From contig CALBBQ010000030.1 in NCBI GenBank assembly GCA_937926785.1, positions 1 through 43,608 of the forward strand: DNA of 43,608 nucleotides, in the 5' to 3' direction. Of the stretch, positions 34,298 through 43,497 are shown piece by piece. Below the pieces are notes generated by a model. The model saw only the letters and a list, made by a program, of their open reading frames with translations. It did no database searches and was not told where the DNA came from. The stretch comes from an uncultured Bacteroidales bacterium. Its GTDB lineage: Bacteria > Bacteroidota > Bacteroidia > Bacteroidales > Tenuifilaceae. The translations under genes were made by a program, and so were the position numbers. The stretch's first letter is position 1. Each line of letters starts with the position of its first letter.

Positions 34298-37200
34298 ATG
34301 AAGAATTTCTCACTTAAACAGTATAAACGGTATAACAACCTTATGGGTTGGTTTACCTTTGCCATTGCCACGCTGGTTTATCTGCTAACCATTGAGCCTA
34401 CCGCCAGTTTCTGGGATTGCAGTGAGTTCATAGCCAGTGGAAATCGTCTGGAGGTAGGACACCCTCCGGGGGCGCCTTTTTTTATGCTTATGGTCCGTTT
34501 TTTTACCCTGTTTGCCCCTTCGCCCCAGTGGGTACCCATACTGGCTAATAGCCTGTCGGCGTTGGCAAGCTCGTTTACCATTCTGCTGTTATTCTGGTCC
34601 ATTACCTACTTAGCCCGCAGGATAGTAAATTCTGATACAAAGGAGTTTACCCTCACTCAGGTAATTCTCATTCTTTCGTCGGGGTTTGTGGGAGCACTAG
34701 CCTATACCTTTTCCGATACTTTCTGGTTTTCGGCTGTTGAGGGCGAGGTGTATGCCACCTCATCGCTGTTTACCGCTCTTGTATTTTGGGCCATACTGAA
34801 GTGGGAGGAGCAGGCCGATGAGTCCCATGCCAACCGCTGGCTCATCCTCATCGCCTACCTGATGGGCATCTCCATCGGCATTCACCTGCTTAACCTACTT
34901 GCCATTCCTGCAATTGCTTTAGTTTACTTTTTCCGTAGGTTTAACTACTCCCTTAAGGGGTTGATTTATACCCTTGCCGTTTCTGCACTGCTTTTGGTAG
35001 GGATCATGTATGGGGTTATTCAGGGTTTTGTTGTGTTAGCTTCAAAGATTGAGCTGGTTTTTGTTAACTCATTCGGACTGCCAATCAAATCGGGGGTGAT
35101 TTTCCTTTTTGTTGCCCTGCTTGGCTCCCTCGCTTATGGTATTTACCTAACGCACAAAAAGGGCAGGGTAATACTGAACACCATATTTGTAGGCCTTACC
35201 GTGATGCTGATTGGATATAGCTCCTACGCGGTGATTGTGATTCGCTCGTCGGCAAACCCACCCATGGACCAGAATAGCCCCGACAACATGTTCTCGCTAC
35301 TTTACTACCTGAACCGCGAGCAGTATGGCGACAGGCCTTTGCTGTACGGGCAGGTGTTCAGCGCACTGCCGGTTGCCCGCGAGGAGGGCGAGCCAACCTA
35401 TGCACCTAAGGATGGTCGTTACGTGTTTGTCCGTACAAAGGATCGCTACCGATTCGACCCCCAGTTCGAAATGATCTTCCCCAGAATGTGGAACAACGAG
35501 GCAAGCCATATAAGTGCCTATAAGAAATGGACAAACTTTGAGGGCAGGCCGGTGAAGCGATTTACCAGAGATAATGTACCTCAAACCATTTATGTACCTA
35601 CTTTTAGCGAGAATCTCCTTTTCTTTTTCCGATACCAGTTGGGCTTCATGTATTTCCGCTACTTTATGTGGAACTTTGCCGGTAGGCAAAACGACCTTCA
35701 AGGGCATGGTGAAGTAACCAAAGGCAACTGGATTAGCGGGATTCCCTTTATTGATAACCCCCGCCTTGGGCCCCAGGATAAGCTGCCGGAAATCTACAGG
35801 AATAATAAGGGACATAATCAATACTACCTGCTTCCCCTGCTGCTGGGTATAGCAGGGCTCATCTTCCATTACCGGAAACATAGGAATGATTTCTGGGTAG
35901 TGATGACCCTCTTCATCATGACAGGTATTGCCATTGTGGTTTACCTGAATCAAACCCCTTACCAGCCACGTGAACGCGACTATGCCTATGCCGGAAGCTT
36001 TTATGCCTTTGCCATGTGGATTGGCTTAGGCGTTCTTGTCGTTTACCAGTTAGTTAAAAAGATTAAAGATCATCCCTACGCTGCGGTTGCCACTGGTGCA
36101 CTATGTACACTGACAGTGCCTGTTCTTATGGCCTCAGAGAACTGGGACGATCACGACCGATCAGGTAGCTATGTCCCCGCAGATTTTGGTTACAACATGC
36201 TCATCGGCTGCAAGCCCAATGCGGTACTGTTTACCTATGGCGATAACGATACCTTCCCGCTATGGTATGCCCAGGAGGTTGAGGGCATCAGAACCGATGT
36301 GAGGGTGGCCAACCTGAGCTACCTGCGTGGTGAGTGGTACATTGAGCAGATGCAGCGAAAAGCTTACCAAAGCGATCCTTTACCCTTGCGAATGACCTAT
36401 GCACAGTATTTCACCGGCGACCGCGATGCCATTGTGGTTTACGATAAGATTAAGGAACCCCTTAACCTCGACCGTATTGTGGACTTTATCCTATCCGATA
36501 GCCCCGATAGCAGGATTCAGTCGCCGTTTAACCCCGGAAAAACCATTAACTACATTCCATCAAAGAGTCTCTACCTGCCTATCGATAGGGAAGGGGTACT
36601 GCAAAAAGTCGATTTACCTGAGACCTATCGCTCTCGAATCGTCGATACCATGGTTTGGACCTTGAATAGGGACATCGTGCTGAAGGACGGTCAGGTAATT
36701 CTGGATCTGCTCGCTACCAACCGCTGGCAGCGACCCATTTACTACGCTACCACAGTGAGCAGCGAGACGTACCTGGGGCTCGATAAGTATTTTCACCTGG
36801 AGGGGATGATGTATCGCATCCTGCCCATACAAGCAAAGCGGCAATGGGGTACCGGTGAAGTGAACACCCGCGACATGTGGGAGAATCTAATGGAACGCTA
36901 TCGTTTCAGAAGCTTAAATGACCCAAAGGTTTACCTCGATGAGAACAAGGTGCGTATCGTATCGAACTATCGCAACCTGTTCGCGCGGCTTGCCAATGCG
37001 CTGGTCGATGAGGGCAAGGCCGATTCTGCCATAAAGGTGCTAAACCGTTGCATGGAGCTAATCCCTCCATCAACCGTACCCTTGAACTATTTTGCCCTGC
37101 CGATTATTGAGGGCTACTACCGCGCAGGCGATACTGACAGTGCGCTAAAGTACTCTAAGTTGATGATGAAACAGGCAAGCGAGGCGGTTTCGTACATGCT

Positions 37201-37366
37201 TTATGACCTTAACGATTTCCAGAAGAGCTGGGTGGGGAATGAGCTTCAGCTCAACATGGTAATCCTTTACCAGCTCGCTCAGTTTGCCGAAAACTATGAG
37301 CGTGGCGAGCATGCCAAGCAGCTCTCCGAAACTTTCGGTAGGTTTTATTCAGTACTAGAAAAGTAG
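34298..37366 (+). CDS. DUF2723 (GT117-type) protein O-glycosyltransferase-like membrane protein
   Basis: 1022 residues from the ATG at 34298 (MKNFSLKQYKRYNNLMGW); an in-frame ATG at 34232 lies upstream of the -7 box. About ten or more transmembrane helices include the signature region LTIEPTASFWDCSEFIASGNRLEVGHPPGAPFF, where Asp of WDCSEF corresponds to the catalytic acid of POMT-like GT-C enzymes, and HPPGAP is the DUF2723 hallmark. A periplasmic C-terminal half with helical repeats (about 880-1020) follows. The likely role is sugar transfer from a lipid carrier to exported protein or glycan. Next genes are a deacetylase (three-base gap) and a GT4 enzyme. Confidence 0.88.
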   Translation: MKNFSLKQYKRYNNLMGWFTFAIATLVYLLTIEPTASFWDCSEFIASGNRLEVGHPPGAPFFMLMVRFFTLFAPSPQWVPILANSLSALASSFTILLLFWSITYLARRIVNSDTKEFTLTQVILILSSGFVGALAYTFSDTFWFSAVEGEVYATSSLFTALVFWAILKWEEQADESHANRWLILIAYLMGISIGIHLLNLLAIPAIALVYFFRRFNYSLKGLIYTLAVSALLLVGIMYGVIQGFVVLASKIELVFVNSFGLPIKSGVIFLFVALLGSLAYGIYLTHKKGRVILNTIFVGLTVMLIGYSSYAVIVIRSSANPPMDQNSPDNMFSLLYYLNREQYGDRPLLYGQVFSALPVAREEGEPTYAPKDGRYVFVRTKDRYRFDPQFEMIFPRMWNNEASHISAYKKWTNFEGRPVKRFTRDNVPQTIYVPTFSENLLFFFRYQLGFMYFRYFMWNFAGRQNDLQGHGEVTKGNWISGIPFIDNPRLGPQDKLPEIYRNNKGHNQYYLLPLLLGIAGLIFHYRKHRNDFWVVMTLFIMTGIAIVVYLNQTPYQPRERDYAYAGSFYAFAMWIGLGVLVVYQLVKKIKDHPYAAVATGALCTLTVPVLMASENWDDHDRSGSYVPADFGYNMLIGCKPNAVLFTYGDNDTFPLWYAQEVEGIRTDVRVANLSYLRGEWYIEQMQRKAYQSDPLPLRMTYAQYFTGDRDAIVVYDKIKEPLNLDRIVDFILSDSPDSRIQSPFNPGKTINYIPSKSLYLPIDREGVLQKVDLPETYRSRIVDTMVWTLNRDIVLKDGQVILDLLATNRWQRPIYYATTVSSETYLGLDKYFHLEGMMYRILPIQAKRQWGTGEVNTRDMWENLMERYRFRSLNDPKVYLDENKVRIVSNYRNLFARLANALVDEGKADSAIKVLNRCMELIPPSTVPLNYFALPIIEGYYRAGDTDSALKYSKLMMKQASEAVSYMLYDLNDFQKSWVGNELQLNMVILYQLAQFAENYERGEHAKQLSETFGRFYSVLEK

Positions 37367-37369
37367 CTT

Positions 37370-37987
37370 ATGGTAAACCTAAGCCCCCCGCGATTTTTTC
37401 AGCGTTTTTTTAAGAATATCATCTGGAACTTTCCCCTCGAGACCGAGGGGATTTTCCTCACGTTCGACGATGGTCCCACGCCAGGCGTTACGCCCTGGGT
37501 GCTCGAACAGCTCAGGCTGTATAACGCTAAAGCCACCTTCTTCTGCCTGGCAAAGAACATCGAGATGCACCCCGAAATTTTTAAGACCATAGTCGCAGAG
37601 GGGCATGCAGTTGGAAATCATTCTTATAGCCATATTCGGGGTTGGGGTACCGATACCACACAGTACGTTCAGGATATAATATATGCCAACAGCTTTGTTA
37701 ACAGTAACCTTTATCGTCCGCCCTACGGGCGCATAACACCCCGCCAGTTCAAACTGCTCAGGCATCAGTATAAAATCATCCTGTGGGATGTGCTGAGTAT
37801 GGACTACAGCCGAAGGGTTTCGCCTCGTAAGGTGTATCGTTTTGTGATGGATAATGCCAAGCCCGGTTCAATAGTAGTTTTTCACGACTCCCTGAAAGCG
37901 GAACGTAACCTACGTTACGCTTTACCTCGGGTGCTCGAAAAGTTAACCGAAAAGGGATATGTGTTCAAACCCATTGTAATTCCCTAA
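37370..37987 (+). CDS. Polysaccharide deacetylase family protein (NodB homology)
   Basis: 205 residues, a minimal NodB domain without a signal peptide. TFDDGP (motif 1, two Asp), NHSYSH (motif 2, metal His pair), RPPYGR (motif 3), a WDVLSMDYS motif 4 region and VVFHDS (motif 5) are all present, so a metal-dependent de-N- or O-acetylase is expected. The substrate may be chitooligosaccharide-like or lipid-linked sugar. It sits between two glycosylation genes in one direction, with gaps of 3 and 12 bases, suggesting a common pathway. Confidence 0.92.
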   Translation: MVNLSPPRFFQRFFKNIIWNFPLETEGIFLTFDDGPTPGVTPWVLEQLRLYNAKATFFCLAKNIEMHPEIFKTIVAEGHAVGNHSYSHIRGWGTDTTQYVQDIIYANSFVNSNLYRPPYGRITPRQFKLLRHQYKIILWDVLSMDYSRRVSPRKVYRFVMDNAKPGSIVVFHDSLKAERNLRYALPRVLEKLTEKGYVFKPIVIP

Positions 37988-37999
37988 TGGCAATCTCTC

Positions 38000-39097
38000 A
38001 TGAGCAGGATTCTGTTTATTGTCCAGCTGCCACCGCCGGTTCATGGAGCCAGCCTCATGAACAAGCTGGTGTACGATAGGGCAAACCGGAATCCTTCAAA
38101 TCAGTGCTATCTTGTTAAACTTAATTTTGCCCGCTCGCTCTCCGATTTGCAAAGGTTCAAACCTCGCAAGTTGCTCAGGGCAATTGTTGTTCTGTTTGAG
38201 CTCGCATGGAAGCTGCTCAGGTACAGGCCAAATATCATCTACTTTTCAATGGTACCTTTGGGGTTGGTTCTAATTCGCGATAGCTTATACCTGGCAGTGT
38301 GCAAACTGTGTTCGCCGGGTACTCGGAAAATTATTCATCTTCATCGCCCCGGGTTGGTCCAGTTCTATCAGAACCGCCGGCTTATCAGGCAAATGTACGG
38401 TATTATTTTCCGAAACTGTGAGCTGGTTCATCTTACTCCGCTTTTGGCAAAAAATGAGCTGGAACCGCTAAAATTAGAACGAAGCAAGATCACCGTAATC
38501 CCAAATGCCATTGTAAAGGTTAATGATTTTACCCGGCACAAAAAGGATAGGAATAATATCCTTTTCCTATCCAATTTTTTCAGGCATAAGGGTTATCTGG
38601 ATTTGGTCGATGCATTTGCCATGCTCAGCAAAAAGAATCCGGAGCTCTCGCTCACGCTTGCGGGAGCATTTGTATCTGAACCCGACCGCGAAGAGCTGAT
38701 CCAAAGAATTCAAATGCACAACATTGCCGATAGGGTGGAGGTGATAGGTCCGGTGTATGGTTCACATCGCTTTGAGCTCTACAGCAGGGCAGGTATTTTT
38801 ATTCTTCCCTCGCGGATTGAGTACTTTCCGCTGGTCATCCTCGAAGCCATGTCGGAGCGTTGCGTGGTGGTAACCAGTGGCCGGGAAAACCTGAAGGAAA
38901 CATTCAGGCATGGCCAGCACCTGTTGTTTCTGAACTCTCTTACTCCAAACGCTATAGCCTGCCAAATTGATGAGCTGCTGATGAACCCATCCCTTTATGA
39001 TGCGGTAAGCCAAGGAGGATTTACTCGTTTCTTGGAGCTGCAAAAGGAGAGCCTGTCAAAGATAGATATGCTTTTTAGCAGCGAGAATGAGGAGTAG
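38000..39097 (+). CDS. Glycosyltransferase family 4 protein
   Basis: 365 residues, GT-B fold. The N-terminal domain begins ILFIVQLPPPVHGASLMNKLV (the Gly-containing acceptor-side loop), and the C-terminal domain has ILFLSNFFRHKGYLDLVDAF, LTLAGAF, VIGPVYG and the EX7E box in IFILPSRIEYFPLVILEAMSERCVVVTS, which binds the nucleotide sugar. It is cytosolic, with no membrane helix. It is the third gene of the glycosylation operon and converges on glpR with a short gap, without an obvious terminator. Confidence 0.9.
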   Translation: MSRILFIVQLPPPVHGASLMNKLVYDRANRNPSNQCYLVKLNFARSLSDLQRFKPRKLLRAIVVLFELAWKLLRYRPNIIYFSMVPLGLVLIRDSLYLAVCKLCSPGTRKIIHLHRPGLVQFYQNRRLIRQMYGIIFRNCELVHLTPLLAKNELEPLKLERSKITVIPNAIVKVNDFTRHKKDRNNILFLSNFFRHKGYLDLVDAFAMLSKKNPELSLTLAGAFVSEPDREELIQRIQMHNIADRVEVIGPVYGSHRFELYSRAGIFILPSRIEYFPLVILEAMSERCVVVTSGRENLKETFRHGQHLLFLNSLTPNAIACQIDELLMNPSLYDAVSQGGFTRFLELQKESLSKIDMLFSSENEE

Positions 39098-39102
39098 CAC
39101 TA

Positions 39103-39870
39103 CTACACTCTTACCACGTCAATTCCTCGCTCTTCCAAAAGCTTAGCACTGGAATCGGATAAGCCCGTATCGGTGATGAGCTGGTCCACCTGGTCGAGGT
39201 GGCATATTCGGCTGAACCCTCGTCGGCCGAACTTTGAGCTGTCGGCCAGCACGATAACTTTCTCCACGCTCCTTATCATTTGCTGGTTAAGCGATGCTTC
39301 CAGCGCATTCGTGGTGGTAAGTCCAAAATCGGTATCAATGCCATCTACACCCAGGAAAAGCTTGCTGCAAAGGAAGCCTTCCAGCATCTTTTCGGCGAAC
39401 GGTCCCACTGCCGATGCCGATGATTGCCTTACCAGGCCACCAAGCTGAATAACCTCAGAAATCCCTTTTACCGCAAGCTCACGTGCAGCCATCAGCGATG
39501 CGCACAGGGCGATGATTTTTTTATTTGGCTCGATTTGCCTGGCCAGCTCGTTGATGGTGCTGCCTGAGGCCAGTATAATGCTCTCGCCATCGGAAATGAG
39601 GCCGGCAGCGTAAAGCGCAATCCGCCTTTTCTCCTCAACGTAAAGCTGCTCTTTCTCGTTTACATGCCTATCGGCTATGTAAGGGTTTTGAAGCAATGCG
39701 CTCCCATGCGACCGGAACAGCAGGTTTTTACTTTCTAGTAGCTTCAAATCCTTTCGGATGGTAACAGCTGAAACCCCCAGCTCATCGCTTAGCTCATTCA
39801 CCGAGATGTACCCGGTAAGCTTCAGCTTTTCCAGTATTTTCTTGTGGCGCTCAGCCATGCTTGGCATCAT
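39103..39870 (-). CDS. glpR: DeoR-family transcriptional regulator, GlpR-like
   Basis: 255 residues. An N-terminal DeoR winged helix-turn-helix (ERHKKILEKLKLTGYISVNELSDELGVSAVTIRKDLKLLE) is followed by the sugar-phosphate sensor domain with LASGSTINELARQI, GGLVRQ and KLFLGVDGID..GLTTTNALEA. It is divergent from glpD-glpK, so I infer a glycerol-3-phosphate-responsive repressor. The start may be Met1, 2 or 5. Its own -7 box lies upstream at 39888, and helically spaced TTAC motifs lie in the shared intergenic region. Repression and effector are inferred from family and position. Confidence 0.88.
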   Translation of the reverse strand: MMPSMAERHKKILEKLKLTGYISVNELSDELGVSAVTIRKDLKLLESKNLLFRSHGSALLQNPYIADRHVNEKEQLYVEEKRRIALYAAGLISDGESIILASGSTINELARQIEPNKKIIALCASLMAARELAVKGISEVIQLGGLVRQSSASAVGPFAEKMLEGFLCSKLFLGVDGIDTDFGLTTTNALEASLNQQMIRSVEKVIVLADSSKFGRRGFSRICHLDQVDQLITDTGLSDSSAKLLEERGIDVVRV

Positions 39871-39887
39871 ATCCCTTGATGTTTTTT

Positions 39888-39895
39888 CAAACTTA
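39888..39895 (-). promoter_or_regulatory. -7 box (TAAGTTTG) for glpR
   Basis: Exact TAnnTTTG on the minus strand, 18 bases before the start of the regulator. Confidence 0.5.
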
Positions 39896-40026
39896 GTAAA
39901 AATCTCTTAAATCAAACTACCTAAAATGGTAATTATGCACCAAAATAAGACCAATGCAGCACACTGCCCGTTAACGCAATCTCCTTGCTGAGCATTTTTA
40001 CCATGGTATCATAATCTTTTGTTTGG

Positions 40027-40072
40027 TTTCGGTAAATGTATATAAAAATTACGAACGCTTACGATAAATTAC
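40027..40072 (+). promoter_or_regulatory. glpD operator: Candidate GlpR operator: helically phased TTAC repeats
   Basis: TTAC begins at 40049, 40059 and 40069, exactly one helical turn apart; the first two extend to TTACGA. An upstream inverted partner, TTTCGGTAA (40027-40035), mirrors TTACGAA. The array covers the expected -33 region of the glpD promoter, where repressor binding would block transcription. DeoR-family regulators usually bind several repeated half sites. Confidence 0.5.
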
Positions 40073-40081
40073 AAAAAGTTT

Positions 40082-40089
40082 TATATTTG
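40082..40089 (+). promoter_or_regulatory. -7 box (TATATTTG) for glpD-glpK
   Basis: Exact TAnnTTTG immediately downstream of the TTAC repeats and 21 bases before the ATG at 40110. Confidence 0.6.
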
Positions 40090-40109
40090 CAGGAAATAGG
40101 TTTCGAATC

Positions 40110-41702
40110 ATGGCAAATCATTTAAGATTAAGATGTATGAAAAGGGAAGAGATGCTTAACAGGGCTGCCAGCACCAATGAACCATTCGATTTCATTATAA
40201 TTGGCGGTGGAGCAACGGGTATAGGAATCGCTTTAGAGGCTATTACACGCGGGTACCGCACGCTTCTGCTTGAGAAGAACGATTTCACCAAATCGACCTC
40301 GAGCAAGAGTACCAAGCTGGTACATGGCGGCGTCCGATACCTGGCACAGGGCGATATTGCGCTGGTGCGCGAGGCCTGCATTGAACGCGGTAGGTTGCTG
40401 AAGAACGCTCCACACCTGGTTAAGAACCAAAGCTTTGTGATACCCACTTTCGGGTGGTTCGATGAGCTGATGTACACGGTTGGACTTACCTTTTACGATA
40501 TGCTGGCCGGACGTTACAGCTTAGGCCGCTCATTGCGGGTTTCCAAAAGAGAAGCCTTAAGCCATATTCCTACCATCAACCCAAAGCGGCTTACTGCCGG
40601 GGTCGTTTACCACGATGGTCAGTTCGACGATTCCCGCCTGGCAATTAACGTTATCCAAACTGCTGTTGAACATGGCGCTATTGTGCTAAACTATATGAAC
40701 GTAACCAGCCTTACCCATAGCCACACGGGCCTTGTCGATGGGGTAGTGGCTATCGATGCAGAAACCGGGAAAGAATACCGGTTTAAGGCCAAGGCGGTTG
40801 TAAACGCCACCGGCGTATTTGCCGATGATATTCTGCAGATGGATACCCCCGGGCAGCCTAAAACCATTGCCCCAAGCCAGGGGGTACACCTGGTGCTTGA
40901 CCGTAGTTTTCTTCCCGGCAACTATGCCATGATGATTCCCAAAACCGACGACGGTCGGGTTCTGTTTGCCGTGCCCTGGCACAACCGGGTGGTGGTGGGT
41001 ACTACCGATACCCCAATACCCAACGCGTCGCTTGAGCCGGTAGCCCTGGAGCAGGAGGTTGACTTTATTCTAAACACAGCAGGCCGATACCTGACCAAAG
41101 CCCCACAGCGGAGCGATGTGCTCAGCGTTTTTGCTGGACTCCGTCCGTTGGCTGCACCTAAAGGCGATTCCAAAAAAACCAAGGAGATATCGCGCAGCCA
41201 TAAGATAGTGGTTACCCCCTCGCAGCTTTTTACCATGGTGGGCGGGAAGTGGACAACGTTCCGCCGCATGGCCGAGGACATGGTCAATAGGGTGGAAAAG
41301 GTTAAGGGTTGGAACCGTACCAGCTCTAAAACCCGTAACCTCAGGATTCATGGTTATGCCAAAGTGGAGGACTACTCCGACCCCCTCTACGTTTATGGTT
41401 CCGATAGGGAAGAGCTCATTCGTTTAAACGAGAGCCTGAACGGCTCCGCTCCCAAGCTGAGCGAATCTCTTAACCTGTATAAGGCACAGGTGATTTGGGC
41501 TGTACGTTACGAGATGGCCCGTACCGTTGAGGATGTCCTGGCCCGCCGCACCCGCTCTCTGCTGCTCGATGCCCGCGAGAGCATGCGTATTGCCCCACAG
41601 GTGGCTTCCATTATGGCTCAGGAGCTTGGCAAGGATAAGGATTGGGAGAAGCAGCAGGTAGAAAGCTACATGTCTGTTGCACAGAATTACATTCTTAGCT
41701 AA
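40110..41702 (+). CDS. glpD: Aerobic glycerol-3-phosphate dehydrogenase (FAD)
   Basis: 530 residues as drawn; an ATG at 40137 ([12 protein letters not shown]) is equally likely and fits better the usual family N-terminus. The FAD-binding dinucleotide fold is [19 protein letters not shown], followed by [17 protein letters not shown], typical of GlpD, and a C-terminal GlpD-type helical domain. It oxidises glycerol-3-phosphate to dihydroxyacetone phosphate and passes electrons to quinone at the inner membrane. The length fits single-subunit GlpD and not GlpABC. It is followed by glpK after 50 bases and controlled from the shared region with glpR. Confidence 0.95.
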   Translation: MANHLRLRCMKREEMLNRAASTNEPFDFIIIGGGATGIGIALEAITRGYRTLLLEKNDFTKSTSSKSTKLVHGGVRYLAQGDIALVREACIERGRLLKNAPHLVKNQSFVIPTFGWFDELMYTVGLTFYDMLAGRYSLGRSLRVSKREALSHIPTINPKRLTAGVVYHDGQFDDSRLAINVIQTAVEHGAIVLNYMNVTSLTHSHTGLVDGVVAIDAETGKEYRFKAKAVVNATGVFADDILQMDTPGQPKTIAPSQGVHLVLDRSFLPGNYAMMIPKTDDGRVLFAVPWHNRVVVGTTDTPIPNASLEPVALEQEVDFILNTAGRYLTKAPQRSDVLSVFAGLRPLAAPKGDSKKTKEISRSHKIVVTPSQLFTMVGGKWTTFRRMAEDMVNRVEKVKGWNRTSSKTRNLRIHGYAKVEDYSDPLYVYGSDREELIRLNESLNGSAPKLSESLNLYKAQVIWAVRYEMARTVEDVLARRTRSLLLDARESMRIAPQVASIMAQELGKDKDWEKQQVESYMSVAQNYILS

Positions 41703-41752
41703 TTTGTTGTCGCCAAAAATTAATCGTTAACCAGCCAAAACCTTCAATCTGC

Positions 41753-43243
41753 ATGGAAAAGTACATCATGGCCCTTGATCAGGGGACAACCAGTTCCCGT
41801 GCTCTGATATTCGACCGTGAGGGGCACATCCGCTCTATGGCTCAAAAGGAGTTCACTCAGATCTTCCCTCAGCCCGGATGGGTGGAGCACGACCCCAACG
41901 AGATATGGTCGTCGCAGGTGGCAGTAGCTGCCGAGGCTATGTCAAAGATAGGTATTAACGGGCAAAACCTTCATGCCATAGGCATTACTAACCAGCGCGA
42001 AACCACTATTGTTTGGGACCGAACCACCGGCGAGCCCATCTACAACGCCATTGTATGGCAGGATAGGCGTACCTCAGTCCTTTGCGATGAGCTGAAGGAA
42101 AAAGGGCTTACCGAGTGGATCAGGCAGAAGACAGGACTGGTTATCGATGCGTACTTTAGCGGCACTAAAGTTAAGTGGATTTTGGACAACGTGCCGGGAG
42201 CCCGCCAACGCGCCATGCGGGGAGAGCTGGCATTCGGTACGGTGGATTCATGGTTGGTTTGGAAACTTACACGAGGTCGTACCCATGTCACCGATGTGTC
42301 GAACGCTAGCCGCACCATGCTCTTCAACATTAACACCCTGCAGTGGGATACGGAACTGCTGGAGCTACTTCAGATTCCCGAGAGCGTATTGCCGCGCGTT
42401 GCCTCATCGAGCGAGATTTACGATTATACCAACACCACCTTCTTTGCCTCAAAGGTTCCCATAGCCGGCATGGCCGGCGACCAGCAAGCCGCCCTGTTCG
42501 GACAGATGTGCACCAGCCCCGGAATGGTGAAGAACACCTACGGAACGGGTTGTTTCATACTTATGAACACCGGGGGCAAACCCTTCATTTCCAAGAACAA
42601 CCTTATTACAACCGTTGCCTGGCAGGTGGACGGCAAAACCAGTTATGCACTTGAGGGGAGCATATTCATTGGTGGCGCTGTGGTACAGTGGCTGCGCGAT
42701 GGGCTGGGAATCATCAGGTCGAGTGCCGAAGTTGAGGAGCTGGCACGCCAGGTGCCCGACAACGGTGACCTCTACTTTGTTCCAAGCTTCACCGGAATGG
42801 GAGCACCCCACTGGGACCAGTATGCCCGGGGCCTCATGGTGGGGATCTCGCGAGGAACCACCCGTGCCCATATAGCGCGTGCCGCGCTGGAAAGCATTGC
42901 CTTCCAAACCATGGATGTGCTCGATGTTATGGTTCGCGATACGGGAATCAACCTAACCGAGCTTCGCGTTGACGGCGGCGCCTCGGCTAACAACCTGCTC
43001 ATGCAGTTCCAAGCCGATGTGTTGGGTACAACCGTTATACGCCCCCGTGTGGTTGAAACCACAGCCATGGGTGCGGCCTACCTTGCCGGCCTGGCAACCG
43101 GCTACTGGAACAGCCTCGATGAACTCAGCCGGCTTTGGCTGCTCGATACCCGCTTTACATCCGGCATGTCGCCTCAGGTGTTGGAGGTGATGAAAAGCAA
43201 GTGGGCCGATGCTGTGCAGCGCGCCAAGTCGTGGCACCGCTAA
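41753..43243 (+). CDS. glpK: Glycerol kinase
   Basis: 496 residues, family length. [13 protein letters not shown] (phosphate 1), NQRETT with the glycerol-binding Arg and Glu, [13 protein letters not shown] with the catalytic Asp, and [12 protein letters not shown] and [16 protein letters not shown] from the FGGY family are all present. It phosphorylates glycerol with ATP, supplying glycerol-3-phosphate to GlpD. The cytosolic product pairs with glpD; no glpF uptake facilitator is seen before the window ends. A G/C-rich hairpin follows the stop at 43299. Confidence 0.97.
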   Translation: MEKYIMALDQGTTSSRALIFDREGHIRSMAQKEFTQIFPQPGWVEHDPNEIWSSQVAVAAEAMSKIGINGQNLHAIGITNQRETTIVWDRTTGEPIYNAIVWQDRRTSVLCDELKEKGLTEWIRQKTGLVIDAYFSGTKVKWILDNVPGARQRAMRGELAFGTVDSWLVWKLTRGRTHVTDVSNASRTMLFNINTLQWDTELLELLQIPESVLPRVASSSEIYDYTNTTFFASKVPIAGMAGDQQAALFGQMCTSPGMVKNTYGTGCFILMNTGGKPFISKNNLITTVAWQVDGKTSYALEGSIFIGGAVVQWLRDGLGIIRSSAEVEELARQVPDNGDLYFVPSFTGMGAPHWDQYARGLMVGISRGTTRAHIARAALESIAFQTMDVLDVMVRDTGINLTELRVDGGASANNLLMQFQADVLGTTVIRPRVVETTAMGAAYLAGLATGYWNSLDELSRLWLLDTRFTSGMSPQVLEVMKSKWADAVQRAKSWHR

Positions 43244-43298
43244 ACACTCTACAGCTGAATATATTCAGTCTTTCCTTAAAGCGTACACATAGCAAAAA

Positions 43299-43322
43299 CC
43301 CCGGCCAGTTAATGGCCGGGGG
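43299..43322. terminator. Hairpin after glpK, probable terminator
   Basis: CCCCGGCCA (43299-43307) and TGGCCGGGG (43313-43321) form a perfect 9-bp stem with a GTTAA loop. The plus strand continues GAAATGTTT, a weak T tail; the minus strand continues TTTTTGCT, a strong one. It ends the glpD-glpK transcript or one coming from the right. Confidence 0.65.
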
Positions 43323-43375
43323 AAATGTTTAGCTATTCGTAATTTTGATAAACTTCGGGTTGATTTTAACGGTTT

Positions 43376-43497
43376 GCGGCTTTGCGAAGGCGGGGCTTTT
43401 ACGCACTACCGTTCATTTGAAAAACCGCACTTCAATTATACAAAAAAACTGTCAACCGAAGCACTGCACCCCCGCTTTTGCAAAACCGCTGTTAGCA
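43376..43497 (+). repeat. attC-like long palindrome near the window end
   Basis: GCGGCTTTGCGAAGGCGGGG (43376-43395) pairs with CCCCGCTTTTGCAAAACCGC (43470-43489), 17 of 20 positions plus G-T pairs, around a 74-base loop. GTTAGCA (43491-43497) directly follows, matching the G-TTRGCA end of the methyltransferase unit (GTTGGCA). TTAAC at 43366-43370 mirrors it on the left. Arm and loop sizes equal those at 9761-9870. The remaining bases to 43608 hold no gene and may be the leader of a cassette lying beyond the window. Confidence 0.5.

Noticed and set aside
35297..35953. 218-residue minus-strand open frame
   Set aside because: Antisense to the DUF2723 gene and without domain features.
43255..43268. 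14-bp palindrome CTGAATATATTCAG after glpK
   Set aside because: It is perfectly symmetric but short and A/T-rich, with no nearby promoter; it may be chance.
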